From: Chloroflexota bacterium
GTDB taxonomy: Archaea; Iainarchaeota; Iainarchaeia; Iainarchaeales; GCA-2688035
Length of the DNA stretch: 46,398 nt
Reading direction: 5' to 3'
Assembly: GCA_017610335.1 (NCBI GenBank)
Contig: JAFCCG010000013.1
Location: 1-46,398, forward strand
Part shown: positions 1 to 9,214 of the stretch, piece after piece
Numbering within the stretch: the stretch's first letter is position 1
Layout of the letters: every line of letters begins with the position of its first letter
Position numbers and translations under genes: made by a program
Notes under the pieces: model-generated
Databases searched by the model: none
Seen by the model: only the letters and a program-made list of their open reading frames with translations
What the model was told of the DNA's origin: nothing

Positions 1-67
1 AGTTTTGACTCATAAAGAAGCCAAAGAAAAAGGTCTTGGCGGCAGACTTATAGCATATGTATATTAG
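1..67 (+). CDS. rps8: 30S ribosomal protein S8 (uS8), C-terminal fragment
   Basis: Frame 2 reads VLTHKEAKEKGLGGRLIAYVY*, the typical archaeal S8 C-terminus; truncated by window edge; L6 follows. Confidence 0.85.
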   Translation, partial: VLTHKEAKEKGLGGRLIAYVY

Positions 68-79
68 GTGAATTTTTTT

Positions 80-637
80 ATGAAAAAAGAAACAGTTGAA
101 AAAATAATTGACTTGCCAGAAGGCATTACTGCAGAGGTAAGAGAAAACATTGTTTCAGTAAAAAGAGCAGGAAAAGAGGCAACAAGACAATTGAAAACAA
201 ACGGAATTTCATTTAAGAAAGAAAATAGCAGTATTGTTGTAATTGGAAAGCCAGCTTCAAGAAAAATTAATGCAGTAGTTAACACAATTGCATCCCATAT
301 AAACAATATGATAAGCGGACTTGAAAACGAATATGTTTACAAATTAGTTATTGTTTACAGCCATTTTCCAATGAATGTTACAATTAAAGGCAAGATTATT
401 GAAATAAAGAATTTTGTCGGAGAAAAAAAACCAAGAAATGCAAAAATTGTTGAAGGCGCAACAATAACCATAAAGGGAAAAGACGTTGTTGTCAAAAGCC
501 ACAGCAAAGAAGCTGCAGGGCAAACAGCAGCAAACCTTGAAAATGCAACAAAAGTCAAAGGAAAAGACAAAAGAGTTTACCAAGATGGAATTTTTATTGT
601 AAAAAAAGGACTGCAGGAAGAAAAGGAGAATAAGTAA
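80..637 (+). CDS. rpl6: 50S ribosomal protein L6 (uL6)
   Basis: L6-like translation; ORF track begins at an upstream GTG (68) but ATG at 80 is more likely. Confidence 0.93.
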   Translation: MKKETVEKIIDLPEGITAEVRENIVSVKRAGKEATRQLKTNGISFKKENSSIVVIGKPASRKINAVVNTIASHINNMISGLENEYVYKLVIVYSHFPMNVTIKGKIIEIKNFVGEKKPRNAKIVEGATITIKGKDVVVKSHSKEAAGQTAANLENATKVKGKDKRVYQDGIFIVKKGLQEEKENK

Positions 638-638
638 A

Positions 639-1379
639 ATGGCTGAAGCAAAAAAAGCAACACATGCAAAAAAGCACGCAGAAAAAGCAAAGAAAGCTGT
701 AAAAGAAAAAACAGTTGCTAAAACAAAACAGGCTGTAGAAAAACACCCTGCAAAAAAACATGTTGAAAAAACAACACCTGCTGCAAAAAAACATGTTGAA
801 AAAGAAACGCCAAGTGCAGAAAAAACAAAGACTGTAACAGAAAAAACAAAGCCAGCAAAAGAAACAGAAAAAACAAAAGAAAAGCACGCTGAAAAGGGCA
901 AAGAAAAGCACGCAGAAAAGGGCAAAGAAAAGCACGCAGAAAAAGCAAAGACTGCAAAGAAGCCATATGTTAAGAAAAAGCCGGTTAAGATTACAAAAAG
1001 TAAAGAAATTAAAAAATTATCAGCACTTGTGAGAGCAAAGAAAAGACATATGTTTAGAGGGAGATTTGGAAAAAGAAGCGTTAGAAAGGTTAGTAGAGAA
1101 AAATGGCAAAAATGGAGAAAACCAAGAGGTATTGATATTGTATTTAAGAAAGAGGACGGACTTGTACCAGGAACAGGTTACATGACTCCAAAAAAAATAA
1201 GATTTATTCACCCTTCAGGCTATAAAGAAAAACTTGTTAGGAACATGAACGAACTAGTGGCAATGGAAAAAGAAAAAGGAAATACTGCTGTAAAGATTTC
1301 AAGAACTATTGGAAAGAAAAAAAAGACAGAAATTCTAAAAAAAGCAGACGAACTTAAAATTGTGGTTTTAAACAGGTGA
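639..1379 (+). CDS. rpl32e: 50S ribosomal protein L32e with about 110-aa Lys/Ala/Glu-rich N-terminal extension
   Basis: Core RAKKRHMFRGRFGKRSVRKVSREKWQKWRKPRGID...; N-terminus has KEKHAEKG repeats. Confidence 0.92.
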   Translation: MAEAKKATHAKKHAEKAKKAVKEKTVAKTKQAVEKHPAKKHVEKTTPAAKKHVEKETPSAEKTKTVTEKTKPAKETEKTKEKHAEKGKEKHAEKGKEKHAEKAKTAKKPYVKKKPVKITKSKEIKKLSALVRAKKRHMFRGRFGKRSVRKVSREKWQKWRKPRGIDIVFKKEDGLVPGTGYMTPKKIRFIHPSGYKEKLVRNMNELVAMEKEKGNTAVKISRTIGKKKKTEILKKADELKIVVLNR

Positions 1380-1384
1380 ATTGA

Positions 1385-1831
1385 ATGCAACAAGACAAAG
1401 TTAAAGAAATGGCAGCGGGCATTTTGAAATGCGGCAAAAATATTATATGGCTTGACCCAAAAGAAGGCGACAAAATCAAGTCAGTTATGACAAAGGACGA
1501 TGTAAGGGGACTTATAAAAGAAAAAGTAATAAAGAAAAGTGGAAAAAATAGCCAGAGTAGGGCAAGAGCCAGAAAACTCCAGGAGAAAAAGAAAAAAGGA
1601 AGAAAGAGAGGAAAAGGAAAAAGAAAAGGAACAAAAAAGGCACGAGTTGAAAAAAAACCAACCTGGATGAAAAATGTAAGAAGCCAGAGAAAGATGCTTA
1701 AACAATTACAAAAAGAAACACCTGAAGCAGTTGAAAAAATTGGCTACAGGATATTGTACAAAAGAATTAAAGGCGGTTATTTCAAGGGTAAAAAGTATTT
1801 GAAAGCAGCAGTTGAAGGAAAAAAAAGGTAA
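1385..1831 (+). CDS. rpl19e: 50S ribosomal protein L19e
   Basis: L19e-like translation (AAGILKCGKNIIWLDPKE, KKSGKNSQSRARARKLQEKKKKGRKRGKGKRKGTKKAR) and operon position. Confidence 0.93.
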   Translation: MQQDKVKEMAAGILKCGKNIIWLDPKEGDKIKSVMTKDDVRGLIKEKVIKKSGKNSQSRARARKLQEKKKKGRKRGKGKRKGTKKARVEKKPTWMKNVRSQRKMLKQLQKETPEAVEKIGYRILYKRIKGGYFKGKKYLKAAVEGKKR

Positions 1832-1837
1832 TTAAAA

Positions 1838-2398
1838 ATGGCTAACAAAACTACATTTAAAGTTCCGTTTCGGAGAAGAAAAGAAGGAAAAACAAACTAC
1901 AAGAAAAGATTAAACATGCTTAAGAGCGAATCTCCAAGGCTTGTTGCCAGAAGAACAAACAAGTATGTAACCGTACAGCTTATAGAATATCTTGATATAG
2001 GAGACAAAACAATTGCACATGCAAACAGCAGAGAACTTGAAAAGTTTGGCTGGAAAGCAGGAAAGAAAAGCGTTCCTGCAGCATACCTTACAGGCTTGCT
2101 TGCAGGCAACAGAGCAAAAAAGGCAAACATTGAAAAGGCAATCCTTGATATTGGCTTTGCCATCCCTCAAAGAAAGGGTTGGTGGTCAGGCGCACTTAAA
2201 GGTGCAATTGATGCAGGACTTAAGATTCCGGCAGGAAAAGAAGCAATGCCTGATGAAAACAGGATTAAAGGAAAACACATTGAGGATTTTGCAAAAATTT
2301 CCAAAGGAAAGTCTTTTGGAAAAATTAAAGAAGCAGATTTAGAAAATACGGTAAAGATTTTTGAAAAAGTAAAACAAAAAATTTTGGATACAAAATAA
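1838..2398 (+). CDS. rpl18: 50S ribosomal protein L18 (uL18)
   Basis: KVPFRRRKEGKTNYKKRLNMLKSESPRLVARRTNKYV and operon position. Confidence 0.94.
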   Translation: MANKTTFKVPFRRRKEGKTNYKKRLNMLKSESPRLVARRTNKYVTVQLIEYLDIGDKTIAHANSRELEKFGWKAGKKSVPAAYLTGLLAGNRAKKANIEKAILDIGFAIPQRKGWWSGALKGAIDAGLKIPAGKEAMPDENRIKGKHIEDFAKISKGKSFGKIKEADLENTVKIFEKVKQKILDTK

Positions 2399-2410
2399 AT
2401 GGTGATTTGA

Positions 2411-3115
2411 ATGGCAAGAGAACGAAGAAAATTTAGCGCTGAAGAAAGAGCACAAAAGGCAACAGAAAAAAGAGAAGCCGAGCTTGCAAAATGGGTTCCA
2501 AAAACAGAACTTGGCAAAAAGGTCCTTGCAGGCACAATAACAAGCATGGATGAAATTGTAAAAGGAAACAAACCAGTGCTTGAAGCAGAAATTATTGATT
2601 ATCTGATGCCAATGGAAGAAAAAATGATTGAACTTAAGAAAACAACCAGGGTTGTAAGAGCAGGAAGAAAATTCAGCTTTAGAGTTTCTGTATTGGTCGG
2701 AAACAAAAACGGATTTGTAGGAATAGGCACTGCAAAAGATCTTGAAAAATGGCCAGCTGTAAAAAAAGCAACCAGAAAAGCAAAACTCAACATTGTAAGG
2801 GTAAGAAGAGGATGCGGAAGCTGGGAATGCACTTGCGGAACAGGACACAGTGTTCCATTTAAAGTAAGCGGAAAAAATGCAAGCGTAAGAATTTCATTCC
2901 TTCCGGCACCAAAAGGAACAGGAAGAGTTGCAGGAGAATCTGTTAAAGATGTCTTAAAGTTCGCAGGAGTAAACGACGTTTGGACAAGGGTAGCAGGCTC
3001 AACCGATACAAGACTTAATTTTGTAAAGGCGGCAATAAACGCACTGGAACAAACAAACAAGATGAAAGTTTCTGAAGAGATTGAAAAAAAAGACAAAAGC
3101 GAGGGCATGATTTGA
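2411..3115 (+). CDS. rps5: 30S ribosomal protein S5 (uS5)
   Basis: VVRAGRKFSFRVSVLVGNKNGFVGIG, APKGTGRVAGE motifs. Confidence 0.95.
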   Translation: MARERRKFSAEERAQKATEKREAELAKWVPKTELGKKVLAGTITSMDEIVKGNKPVLEAEIIDYLMPMEEKMIELKKTTRVVRAGRKFSFRVSVLVGNKNGFVGIGTAKDLEKWPAVKKATRKAKLNIVRVRRGCGSWECTCGTGHSVPFKVSGKNASVRISFLPAPKGTGRVAGESVKDVLKFAGVNDVWTRVAGSTDTRLNFVKAAINALEQTNKMKVSEEIEKKDKSEGMI

Positions 3116-3571
3116 ATGTATGCTGCAATAAGAGTTAGAGGAAAAGTTAATGTGTCTCCAAGAATTAAGAAAACTCTTGAATTACTCAGACTTGATAGAG
3201 TCAACCATCTTGCACTCGTAAAAAAAGAACAAAAAGGAATGCTTGAAAAGGCCCAGTCATTTATTACATTTGGTGAAATAAACGAGGAAACACTTGCTCT
3301 TGCAGTTGAAAAAAGAGGAAGACTTCCAGGAAACAAAAAAATTAGCAAGAATTTTTTAAAAGAGAAAAAAATCGCTTCATTTGAAGAACTTGCAAAATCA
3401 ATTATTGAAGGAAAGACAAGACTTGAAGATGTTGGCATAAAGCCAATTTTAAGACTGTCACCCCCAAAAAAAGGTTATGAAAGAGCCGGCATAAAAAAAA
3501 GCTATAGTGTCGGAGGAGCCTTGGGTTACAGGGCTAGTGACATAAACAAGCTTGTTAAAAGGATGATTTAA
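3116..3571 (+). CDS. rpl30: 50S ribosomal protein L30 (uL30)
   Basis: AAIRVRGKVNVSPRIKKTLELLRL; operon position. Confidence 0.93.
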   Translation: MYAAIRVRGKVNVSPRIKKTLELLRLDRVNHLALVKKEQKGMLEKAQSFITFGEINEETLALAVEKRGRLPGNKKISKNFLKEKKIASFEELAKSIIEGKTRLEDVGIKPILRLSPPKKGYERAGIKKSYSVGGALGYRASDINKLVKRMI

Positions 3572-4141
3572 ATGGTTGTAAGAAGAAGAAAAAAGAGAGT
3601 AACCAAGATGCTTGGACAGCGCACCAGAGGAAATGGAGACACGAAAAAAAGAAGAGGCGCAGGAAGCAGAGGCGGTCGAGGTTTGGCCGGATCTCACAAG
3701 CACAAATATAGCAAGTATGCAGGCAAGTTTGGAAAGGAAAAGAAAAAAGTATTGTCAAGAAAGATTATTAGAGAAATAAATATTGACTTGCTTATTCAAA
3801 AAATGCCAAAACTTGAAGCTGCAGGAAAAATTTCAAAAGAAGAAAATACAATTATTGTTGATGGTTCAAAAATTGGGTTTGATAAACTGCTTTCAAAAGG
3901 AGAATTAACACAAAAAATTATTGTAAGAAACATGAAAGCAAGCAAAAAAGCAATTGAAAAAATAAAAAAGGCCGGCGGAGATGTTGAATTAGAAGAAATT
4001 GCTGAAGAAGAATTTGAAGAAAAAGCTGAAGAAAAAACAGAAGAAGTGGTTGAAAAAGAAGAACCAGTAAAAGAGAAAAAAATAGTTGAAAAAATTGAGG
4101 AAAAAAAAGAAGTTAAAAAAGAGGAAAAGAAAAAAAAGTAA
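3572..4141 (+). CDS. rpl15: 50S ribosomal protein L15 (uL15) with Glu/Lys-rich C-terminal tail
   Basis: RTRGNGDTKKRRGAGSRGGRGLAGSHKHK motif; about 50-aa E/K tail. Confidence 0.93.
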   Translation: MVVRRRKKRVTKMLGQRTRGNGDTKKRRGAGSRGGRGLAGSHKHKYSKYAGKFGKEKKKVLSRKIIREINIDLLIQKMPKLEAAGKISKEENTIIVDGSKIGFDKLLSKGELTQKIIVRNMKASKKAIEKIKKAGGDVELEEIAEEEFEEKAEEKTEEVVEKEEPVKEKKIVEKIEEKKEVKKEEKKKK

Positions 4142-4157
4142 TTTTTAGTGATTTTAA

Positions 4158-5522
4158 ATGACTTTTCTTGATGCATTGCAACCAATTTTCAGGCTACTTC
4201 CTGAAGTCAAGCCACCGGCAAAAGAACTTACACTTAAGACAAAGCTAATGTGGACATCGCTTGCATTGGTGATTTTCTTTGTTATGGGAAATATCACCCT
4301 GGTGGGACTCGATGTTGCAAGAGCAGATTATCTTTTGGGAATCCAGACAATTCTTGCAAGCAATATGGGAACATTGATTAGTGCAGGAATAGGCCCAATT
4401 GTGTTGTCATCTATTGTGTTACAGCTTTTGGTTGGAGCAAAATTTATCAACATTGATATGAGCAATCCTGCAGACAAATCAAAATTCCAAAGCCTACAAA
4501 AGCTTTTTGCAATAGCATTATGCTTTTTTGAAGCTCTTGCATATACAATTACAGGAACGCCCTTGCTTGCAAAACCAGGTTTTATGCTGCTTGTAATTTT
4601 ACAGGTTGCACTTGGTTCAATTATTCTTCTATACCTTGACGAACTGGTATCAAAATACGGTATTGGTTCAGGTATTGGATTGTTTATTGCAGGAGGAGTA
4701 AGCGGAGCCTTTTTCTGGCAGGTTTTCAGACCACCTACACCGATAGAACCAACAGGCGGAGTAATAATGCAGTTTATTGCATCTCTTGGAACAGGTGCAA
4801 ACTTTTTGCTATTCCTGCCAATAATAGTTGCAATTATAATTTTCGCAATTGTGGTATTTGCAGAAGGAATTCACGTAAATATTCCGATTACAATGGGAAG
4901 AAAAGGTATGGGGGGACGTTTCCCGGTAAAGCTTTTGTATGTTTCAAACCTTCCGGTAATTCTTGCAATTGCCTTGTTTGCAAACTTGCAACTATGGGCA
5001 ACAGTAGTAGAAAGCGTTCCTATTTTAGGCCAAATTATGGGATTCCTCGCATGGGCCACAACAAGCCCGTTCAATTTGTTCTATGATATAATTGTAAGGA
5101 TTGGAAGCGAAGGATTTATTCCTGCATTATCATTTATGGCACCTGATATTTTTCAGGCAATAATTTATTTGATTATTTTACTTGTATGTTGTATTGTATT
5201 TGGAATATTCTGGGTTAATATGGGAAACCAGGGTCCTGCAGCAGTTGCAGACCAATTACAAAGTTCAGGGATGTATATTCCGGGATTTAGACGTGATAAA
5301 AGAATTATTGAAGGAATTTTGAATCGGTATATTCCGACAATTACAATTCTTGGTTCAATATTTGTAGGTCTTTTAGCCGGAGTTGGAAATATGGCTTTGG
5401 GCGGTCTGTCAAGCGGAACAGGAATTTTGCTTACAGTAGGAATTGTTTACAGATTATATGAACAACTTGCAAAAGAGCAGATGATGGCAATGCATCCAAT
5501 GCTCGGGAAATTGTTTGGGTGA
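4158..5522 (+). CDS. secY: Protein translocase subunit SecY
   Basis: Multi-TM protein with SecY motifs (GIGSGIGLFI, EGIHVNIPI, GFRRDKRIIEGILNRYIP). Confidence 0.96.
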   Translation: MTFLDALQPIFRLLPEVKPPAKELTLKTKLMWTSLALVIFFVMGNITLVGLDVARADYLLGIQTILASNMGTLISAGIGPIVLSSIVLQLLVGAKFINIDMSNPADKSKFQSLQKLFAIALCFFEALAYTITGTPLLAKPGFMLLVILQVALGSIILLYLDELVSKYGIGSGIGLFIAGGVSGAFFWQVFRPPTPIEPTGGVIMQFIASLGTGANFLLFLPIIVAIIIFAIVVFAEGIHVNIPITMGRKGMGGRFPVKLLYVSNLPVILAIALFANLQLWATVVESVPILGQIMGFLAWATTSPFNLFYDIIVRIGSEGFIPALSFMAPDIFQAIIYLIILLVCCIVFGIFWVNMGNQGPAAVADQLQSSGMYIPGFRRDKRIIEGILNRYIPTITILGSIFVGLLAGVGNMALGGLSSGTGILLTVGIVYRLYEQLAKEQMMAMHPMLGKLFG

Positions 5523-5528
5523 AGTAAA

Positions 5529-5621
5529 ATGGCTGGAAAAACGGATAATTTATATTCTATTCCCTTTTCAAGTAATTTAGGGAATGCTTATTTCCTGCCG
5601 AATTTTTTTGGTGACTTTTAA
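5529..5621 (+). CDS. Small ORF (30 aa) between secY and the EMC3-like gene; unknown
   Basis: ATG..TAA: MAGKTDNLYSIPFSSNLGNAYFLPNFFGDF*, stop abuts the next ATG; occupies the slot where adk is often found. Confidence 0.3.
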   Translation: MAGKTDNLYSIPFSSNLGNAYFLPNFFGDF

Positions 5622-6251
5622 ATGGTATTTGTAGATATTGTGATAGAGATTGGTCTGATTGCATTGGTTGTTGTAGTCGTAAGCAAAATTTTGCAATCAA
5701 AAATGATTGACAAGAAAAAGCAAAAAGAAGCACAGGCAAAAATGAAAGAAAAACAAAAAAAGATAAAAGAATTGATGAAAAAAGGAGATGAAAAAAGCAA
5801 GAATGAAATGAACAGACTACAAAAAGAAATGCTTGAAGATATGAATGCAACAATGCAGGGAACAATGAAATATATGCTTGTAAGCATGCCGCTTTTCTTT
5901 GGAGCATTTTTTGTACTTGGAAGTCTTTATGGAGGCATGTTATTTAATGCACCGGTTATATTACCAAAATTTCAGGGATTTTTCTTCCTAAATCCATTCA
6001 CATGGATTCCTGTGGGATGGGGTTATGAAACAGGCTGGCTAAAATGGTATTTTGTAATTTATTTAATTGCGTCAATTATTATTGCGATTACATTAAAGGT
6101 TAGAGAAAAAGTAGTGAAAAAGGGAAGTATTATTAAAAATGCCGACGAAGAAAAAAAGGGTGTTGACAATGCTAAAATAAAAGATACAGAAGAAGTAAAA
6201 AGTATAGAAAATGCCGACGAAGAAAAAAAGGGTGTTGAAGATGCCAAATAG
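5622..6251 (+). CDS. DUF106 / EMC3-TMCO1 (Oxa1 superfamily) membrane insertase-like protein
   Basis: Membrane protein between secY and L34e; N-terminal TM, K/E/M-rich coiled coil (KKQKEAQAKMKEKQKKIKELMKKG), further TMs. Confidence 0.85.
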   Translation: MVFVDIVIEIGLIALVVVVVSKILQSKMIDKKKQKEAQAKMKEKQKKIKELMKKGDEKSKNEMNRLQKEMLEDMNATMQGTMKYMLVSMPLFFGAFFVLGSLYGGMLFNAPVILPKFQGFFFLNPFTWIPVGWGYETGWLKWYFVIYLIASIIIAITLKVREKVVKKGSIIKNADEEKKGVDNAKIKDTEEVKSIENADEEKKGVEDAK

Positions 6252-6576
6252 AAGTGAAAGATCAAAAAAAACAAAATTCAGAAGAGTTGCCGGAGGCAAG
6301 TCTAAAAGAATTTTTGTCAGGGGAAAAACAGGAAAGCATAAATGTGCTTTGTGCAAAAACGTTTTGCACGGCGTCCCCCATGGAAAAACAAGTGCAGAAG
6401 TTGGAAAGCTTTCAAAAACAAAGAGGAGACCAACAGCATTATTTGCAGGAGTTTTATGCAGCAAATGCAGGCACTTGGTTGTAATGGAAGCAGCACAGGT
6501 TGAAGCAAAGGCAAAAAAGTTTGATGAAGTTGAATTACGTTTACAGAATTATGTAAAACAGGTAAAGGTGAAATAA
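6241..6576 (+). CDS. rpl34e: 50S ribosomal protein L34e (alternative in-frame start at 6211)
   Basis: RSERSKKTKFRRVAGGKSKRIF, CALCKNVLHGVPHGK, CSKCRHLV Zn-ribbon. Confidence 0.88.
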   Translation: MPNRSERSKKTKFRRVAGGKSKRIFVRGKTGKHKCALCKNVLHGVPHGKTSAEVGKLSKTKRRPTALFAGVLCSKCRHLVVMEAAQVEAKAKKFDEVELRLQNYVKQVKVK

Positions 6577-6577
6577 A

Positions 6578-6802
6578 ATGGCTGGACTTGAAAAAGGAAT
6601 GGTTTGTATTAAGACAAGAGGCAAGGAAGCCGGACGAAAAGTTGTTATTGTTGACTTTGACAGCAAAAAGTATGAGGCAACAATTGATGGTCCGTTGGTT
6701 AAGAAAAGAAAATGCAATGCAAAGCATTTGCTTCCAACAGGCCAAAAAATCGATTCAGCAAAAATAAAAACAAATATGGATTTTAAGGAGCTTTTGGGGT
6801 AG
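6578..6802 (+). CDS. rpl14e: 50S ribosomal protein L14e
   Basis: KGMVCIKTRGKEAGRKVVIVDFDS... TIDGPLVKKRKCNAKHLLPT. Confidence 0.88.
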   Translation: MAGLEKGMVCIKTRGKEAGRKVVIVDFDSKKYEATIDGPLVKKRKCNAKHLLPTGQKIDSAKIKTNMDFKELLG

Positions 6803-6810
6803 TGAATTGA

Positions 6811-7287
6811 ATGACAGAAAATGAAGAATTCAGGCATATTGTAAGGGTTGCATCAAAAGACCTAAACGGAAATATGCCTATTTGCAGAGCACTTATAAAA
6901 ATAAAAGGCATTGGAATAAGAATGGGAAAAAGTATTGCACTTGTGTTTGAAAAAGAAACAGGCACAAAATATGACAGCAAACTTGGTTTATTGCCTGAAA
7001 ATCTTGACAAAGTATTGGAAGACATTGTACTGGATCCAAAAAAGCACGGAATTCCAGTGCATGATTTGAACAAGCGAAAAGAATATGCAAGCGGAGAAGA
7101 CAAGCACTTAGTAATGGCAGACCTTGACTTCCAGGCAAGAACAGAATTCCAAAGACTTAATGAAATAAAATCTTATAGAGGACTTAGAAGAAGCTGGGGC
7201 CTGACTGTGAGGGGACAAAGAACCAAATCAACCCACAGAGGCAAAGGTGGAACAATCGGTGTAATGAAAAAGGATAATAAAAAGTAA
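6811..7287 (+). CDS. rps13: 30S ribosomal protein S13 (uS13)
   Basis: KGIGIRMGKSIA; SYRGLRRSWGLTVRGQRTKSTHR. Confidence 0.95.
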   Translation: MTENEEFRHIVRVASKDLNGNMPICRALIKIKGIGIRMGKSIALVFEKETGTKYDSKLGLLPENLDKVLEDIVLDPKKHGIPVHDLNKRKEYASGEDKHLVMADLDFQARTEFQRLNEIKSYRGLRRSWGLTVRGQRTKSTHRGKGGTIGVMKKDNKK

Positions 7288-7302
7288 AAGAGTTGATGAA
7301 AC

Positions 7303-8097
7303 ATGGGCGACCCGAGAAAAACAAGGAAACAGTTCAAAAGACCTTTGATGATTTGGAACACTGCAAGCATTGCAAGAGAAAAAGTTTTGAAAGAAACATT
7401 TGGACTTAAAAACAAAAGAGAAATTTGGAAAACTGAAACAAACCTGAGGAAAAAAAGACACAGTGCAAGAAGCCTTTTGGCATTGCCACTGGAAGAAAGA
7501 TTGAAAAGAGAAAAAGAACTTATTGGAAGTCTTTCAAGAATGGGAATTTTAAGCGAAAACGCAGGACTTGATGATGTTTTAACATTGACAATCGAAAGTT
7601 TTCTTGAAAGAAGATTGCAGACTATAGTATGGAGAAAAGGACTTGCAAACACTGCAACACAAGCAAGACAGTTTGTAACACACAGACATATTGCAATCGG
7701 AGGAAAAAGAGTTACAGCTCCAAGTTATATGGTTACAACTAAAGATGAAGGAAAAATTGATTATTATGCTGGCAAAAAAATGATACTTACACCTATTGTA
7801 AAAGAGGCAAAAAAAAATGAAAAGAAAAAAACCATTAAGGAAGAATTTGAAGAAGCAAAACCTGCAGAAGCTCCAACTAAAAATGCCGTTGACATAATGA
7901 AGGCAATAAAAAACGCCAGAGAAAAGTCCGGATCCAAAGAAGAAAAAGGCGGGAAAGAAAAAGAAAAGACAGCTGCAGAACCTACAAAAGAGAAAAAAGC
8001 AGCAAAAGAAGAGCCTAAAAAAGAGAAAAAAGCAGCAAAAGAAGAGCCTAAAAAAGAAGAAAAGGCAGCAAAAGGCAAGAAAGAGGTGAAGAAATGA
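7303..8097 (+). CDS. rps4: 30S ribosomal protein S4 (uS4) with Lys/Glu-rich repeat C-terminal extension
   Basis: [16 protein letters not shown]4 domain [39 protein letters not shown]-terminal [11 protein letters not shown] repeats. Confidence 0.95.
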   Translation: MGDPRKTRKQFKRPLMIWNTASIAREKVLKETFGLKNKREIWKTETNLRKKRHSARSLLALPLEERLKREKELIGSLSRMGILSENAGLDDVLTLTIESFLERRLQTIVWRKGLANTATQARQFVTHRHIAIGGKRVTAPSYMVTTKDEGKIDYYAGKKMILTPIVKEAKKNEKKKTIKEEFEEAKPAEAPTKNAVDIMKAIKNAREKSGSKEEKGGKEKEKTAAEPTKEKKAAKEEPKKEKKAAKEEPKKEEKAAKGKKEVKK

Positions 8098-8408
8098 GCA
8101 AAAAAGGCATTATACATATTTACGCTTCCCACAATAACACAATGATTTTACTAACCGATATAACCGGAGCAGAAACGATTGCAAAATGTTCAGGCGGAGA
8201 AGTTATAAAAGCACAGCACAAAGAAGGTAGTCCATATGCTGCAATGAAAATTGCAGAAACTATTGCTGAAAAAGCAAGAGAACGAAATATGGCAGCAATA
8301 AAAAGCTTGACAAGAGCAGGACTAAGAATTGTGACAATTGAAAATGTTACCCCAGTACCACACAATGGATGCAGAAAAAAGAAAAAATTTAGAGGGAAGA
8401 AAAAGTAA
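8094..8408 (+). CDS. rps11: 30S ribosomal protein S11 (uS11), short form missing the conserved internal APGG/GPG segment
   Basis: [50 protein letters not shown]... [26 protein letters not shown] overlap with rps4. Confidence 0.92.
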   Translation: MSKKGIIHIYASHNNTMILLTDITGAETIAKCSGGEVIKAQHKEGSPYAAMKIAETIAEKARERNMAAIKSLTRAGLRIVTIENVTPVPHNGCRKKKKFRGKKK

Positions 8409-8438
8409 GGTGTTAAACCAAATAGGAGTTGAATTATT

Positions 8439-9194
8439 ATGACAATTAGCATAAAAAAACTTGACAAAGAAGGAAATGTTTCACGTTATCTTGTTAAAGA
8501 CACAAGCATTGCATTCATTAATGCAGTCAGAAGAAGCGTAATGCTGCATACACCATGTCTTGCAATTGAAGATGTTTCAATATATCAAAACGACTCTGTG
8601 CTGTTTGATGAAATGCTTGCACACAGGCTTGGTATGCTTCCAATAAAAACAGATAAGACATATAAACTAGGCGACAAAGTAAAGCTTGTTGTAGAAAAGG
8701 AAGGACCTTGCACTGTTTACAGTAAAGACATTAAAAGCACTGATCCAAAAATAGATATAACCGACAAAAACATTCCAATTACAAAACTTACAAAGGATCA
8801 AAAAATTAAAATTGAAATGCAGGCAGTTATGATGCCTGGCAGAGAACATGCAAAATGGCAACCGGCAATTATAAGCTATAGCGAAGTTCCACAGTTTATT
8901 GTTTCAAAAGACTGCAATGGATGCGACCACTGCGCAAAAGCATGCCCAGTAAAGATTATTGAAATAAAAGGCAAAAAGCCTATTTTAAAGGATCAGTATA
9001 AATGCACATTATGCGGGGCATGTGTTGACTCATGTGAAAAAGAAGCCTTAAAACTTGATTTTAACAAAAATGAATATATTCTTGTAATAGAACCAGTTGC
9101 AGGACTTTCAGAAAAAGAAACAATTGAAGGGGCAACAAATGCAATAATAGAAAAAAGCAAGGAATTTGAAAAAGCTTTACAAAAGTTAAAATGA
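8439..9194 (+). CDS. rpoD: DNA-directed RNA polymerase subunit D with ferredoxin-like [4Fe-4S] domain
   Basis: Rpb3/RpoD motifs (FINAVRRSVM, LFDEMLAHRLGMLPI) plus CNGCDHCAKACP and CTLCGACVDSC. Confidence 0.95.
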   Translation: MTISIKKLDKEGNVSRYLVKDTSIAFINAVRRSVMLHTPCLAIEDVSIYQNDSVLFDEMLAHRLGMLPIKTDKTYKLGDKVKLVVEKEGPCTVYSKDIKSTDPKIDITDKNIPITKLTKDQKIKIEMQAVMMPGREHAKWQPAIISYSEVPQFIVSKDCNGCDHCAKACPVKIIEIKGKKPILKDQYKCTLCGACVDSCEKEALKLDFNKNEYILVIEPVAGLSEKETIEGATNAIIEKSKEFEKALQKLK

Positions 9195-9214
9195 GGTATT
9201 ATGGAATAGATTAA

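Noticed and set aside
344-925. Long minus-strand ORFs rich in Phe/Ser/Cys opposite ribosomal genes (also 594..935, 3796..4185, 7764..8132)
   Set aside because: Antisense shadows of AAA/GAA-rich Lys/Glu codons; no start context or family resemblance.
2599-3438. 279-aa minus-strand ORF opposite S5/L30
   Set aside because: Antisense shadow of two ribosomal protein genes.
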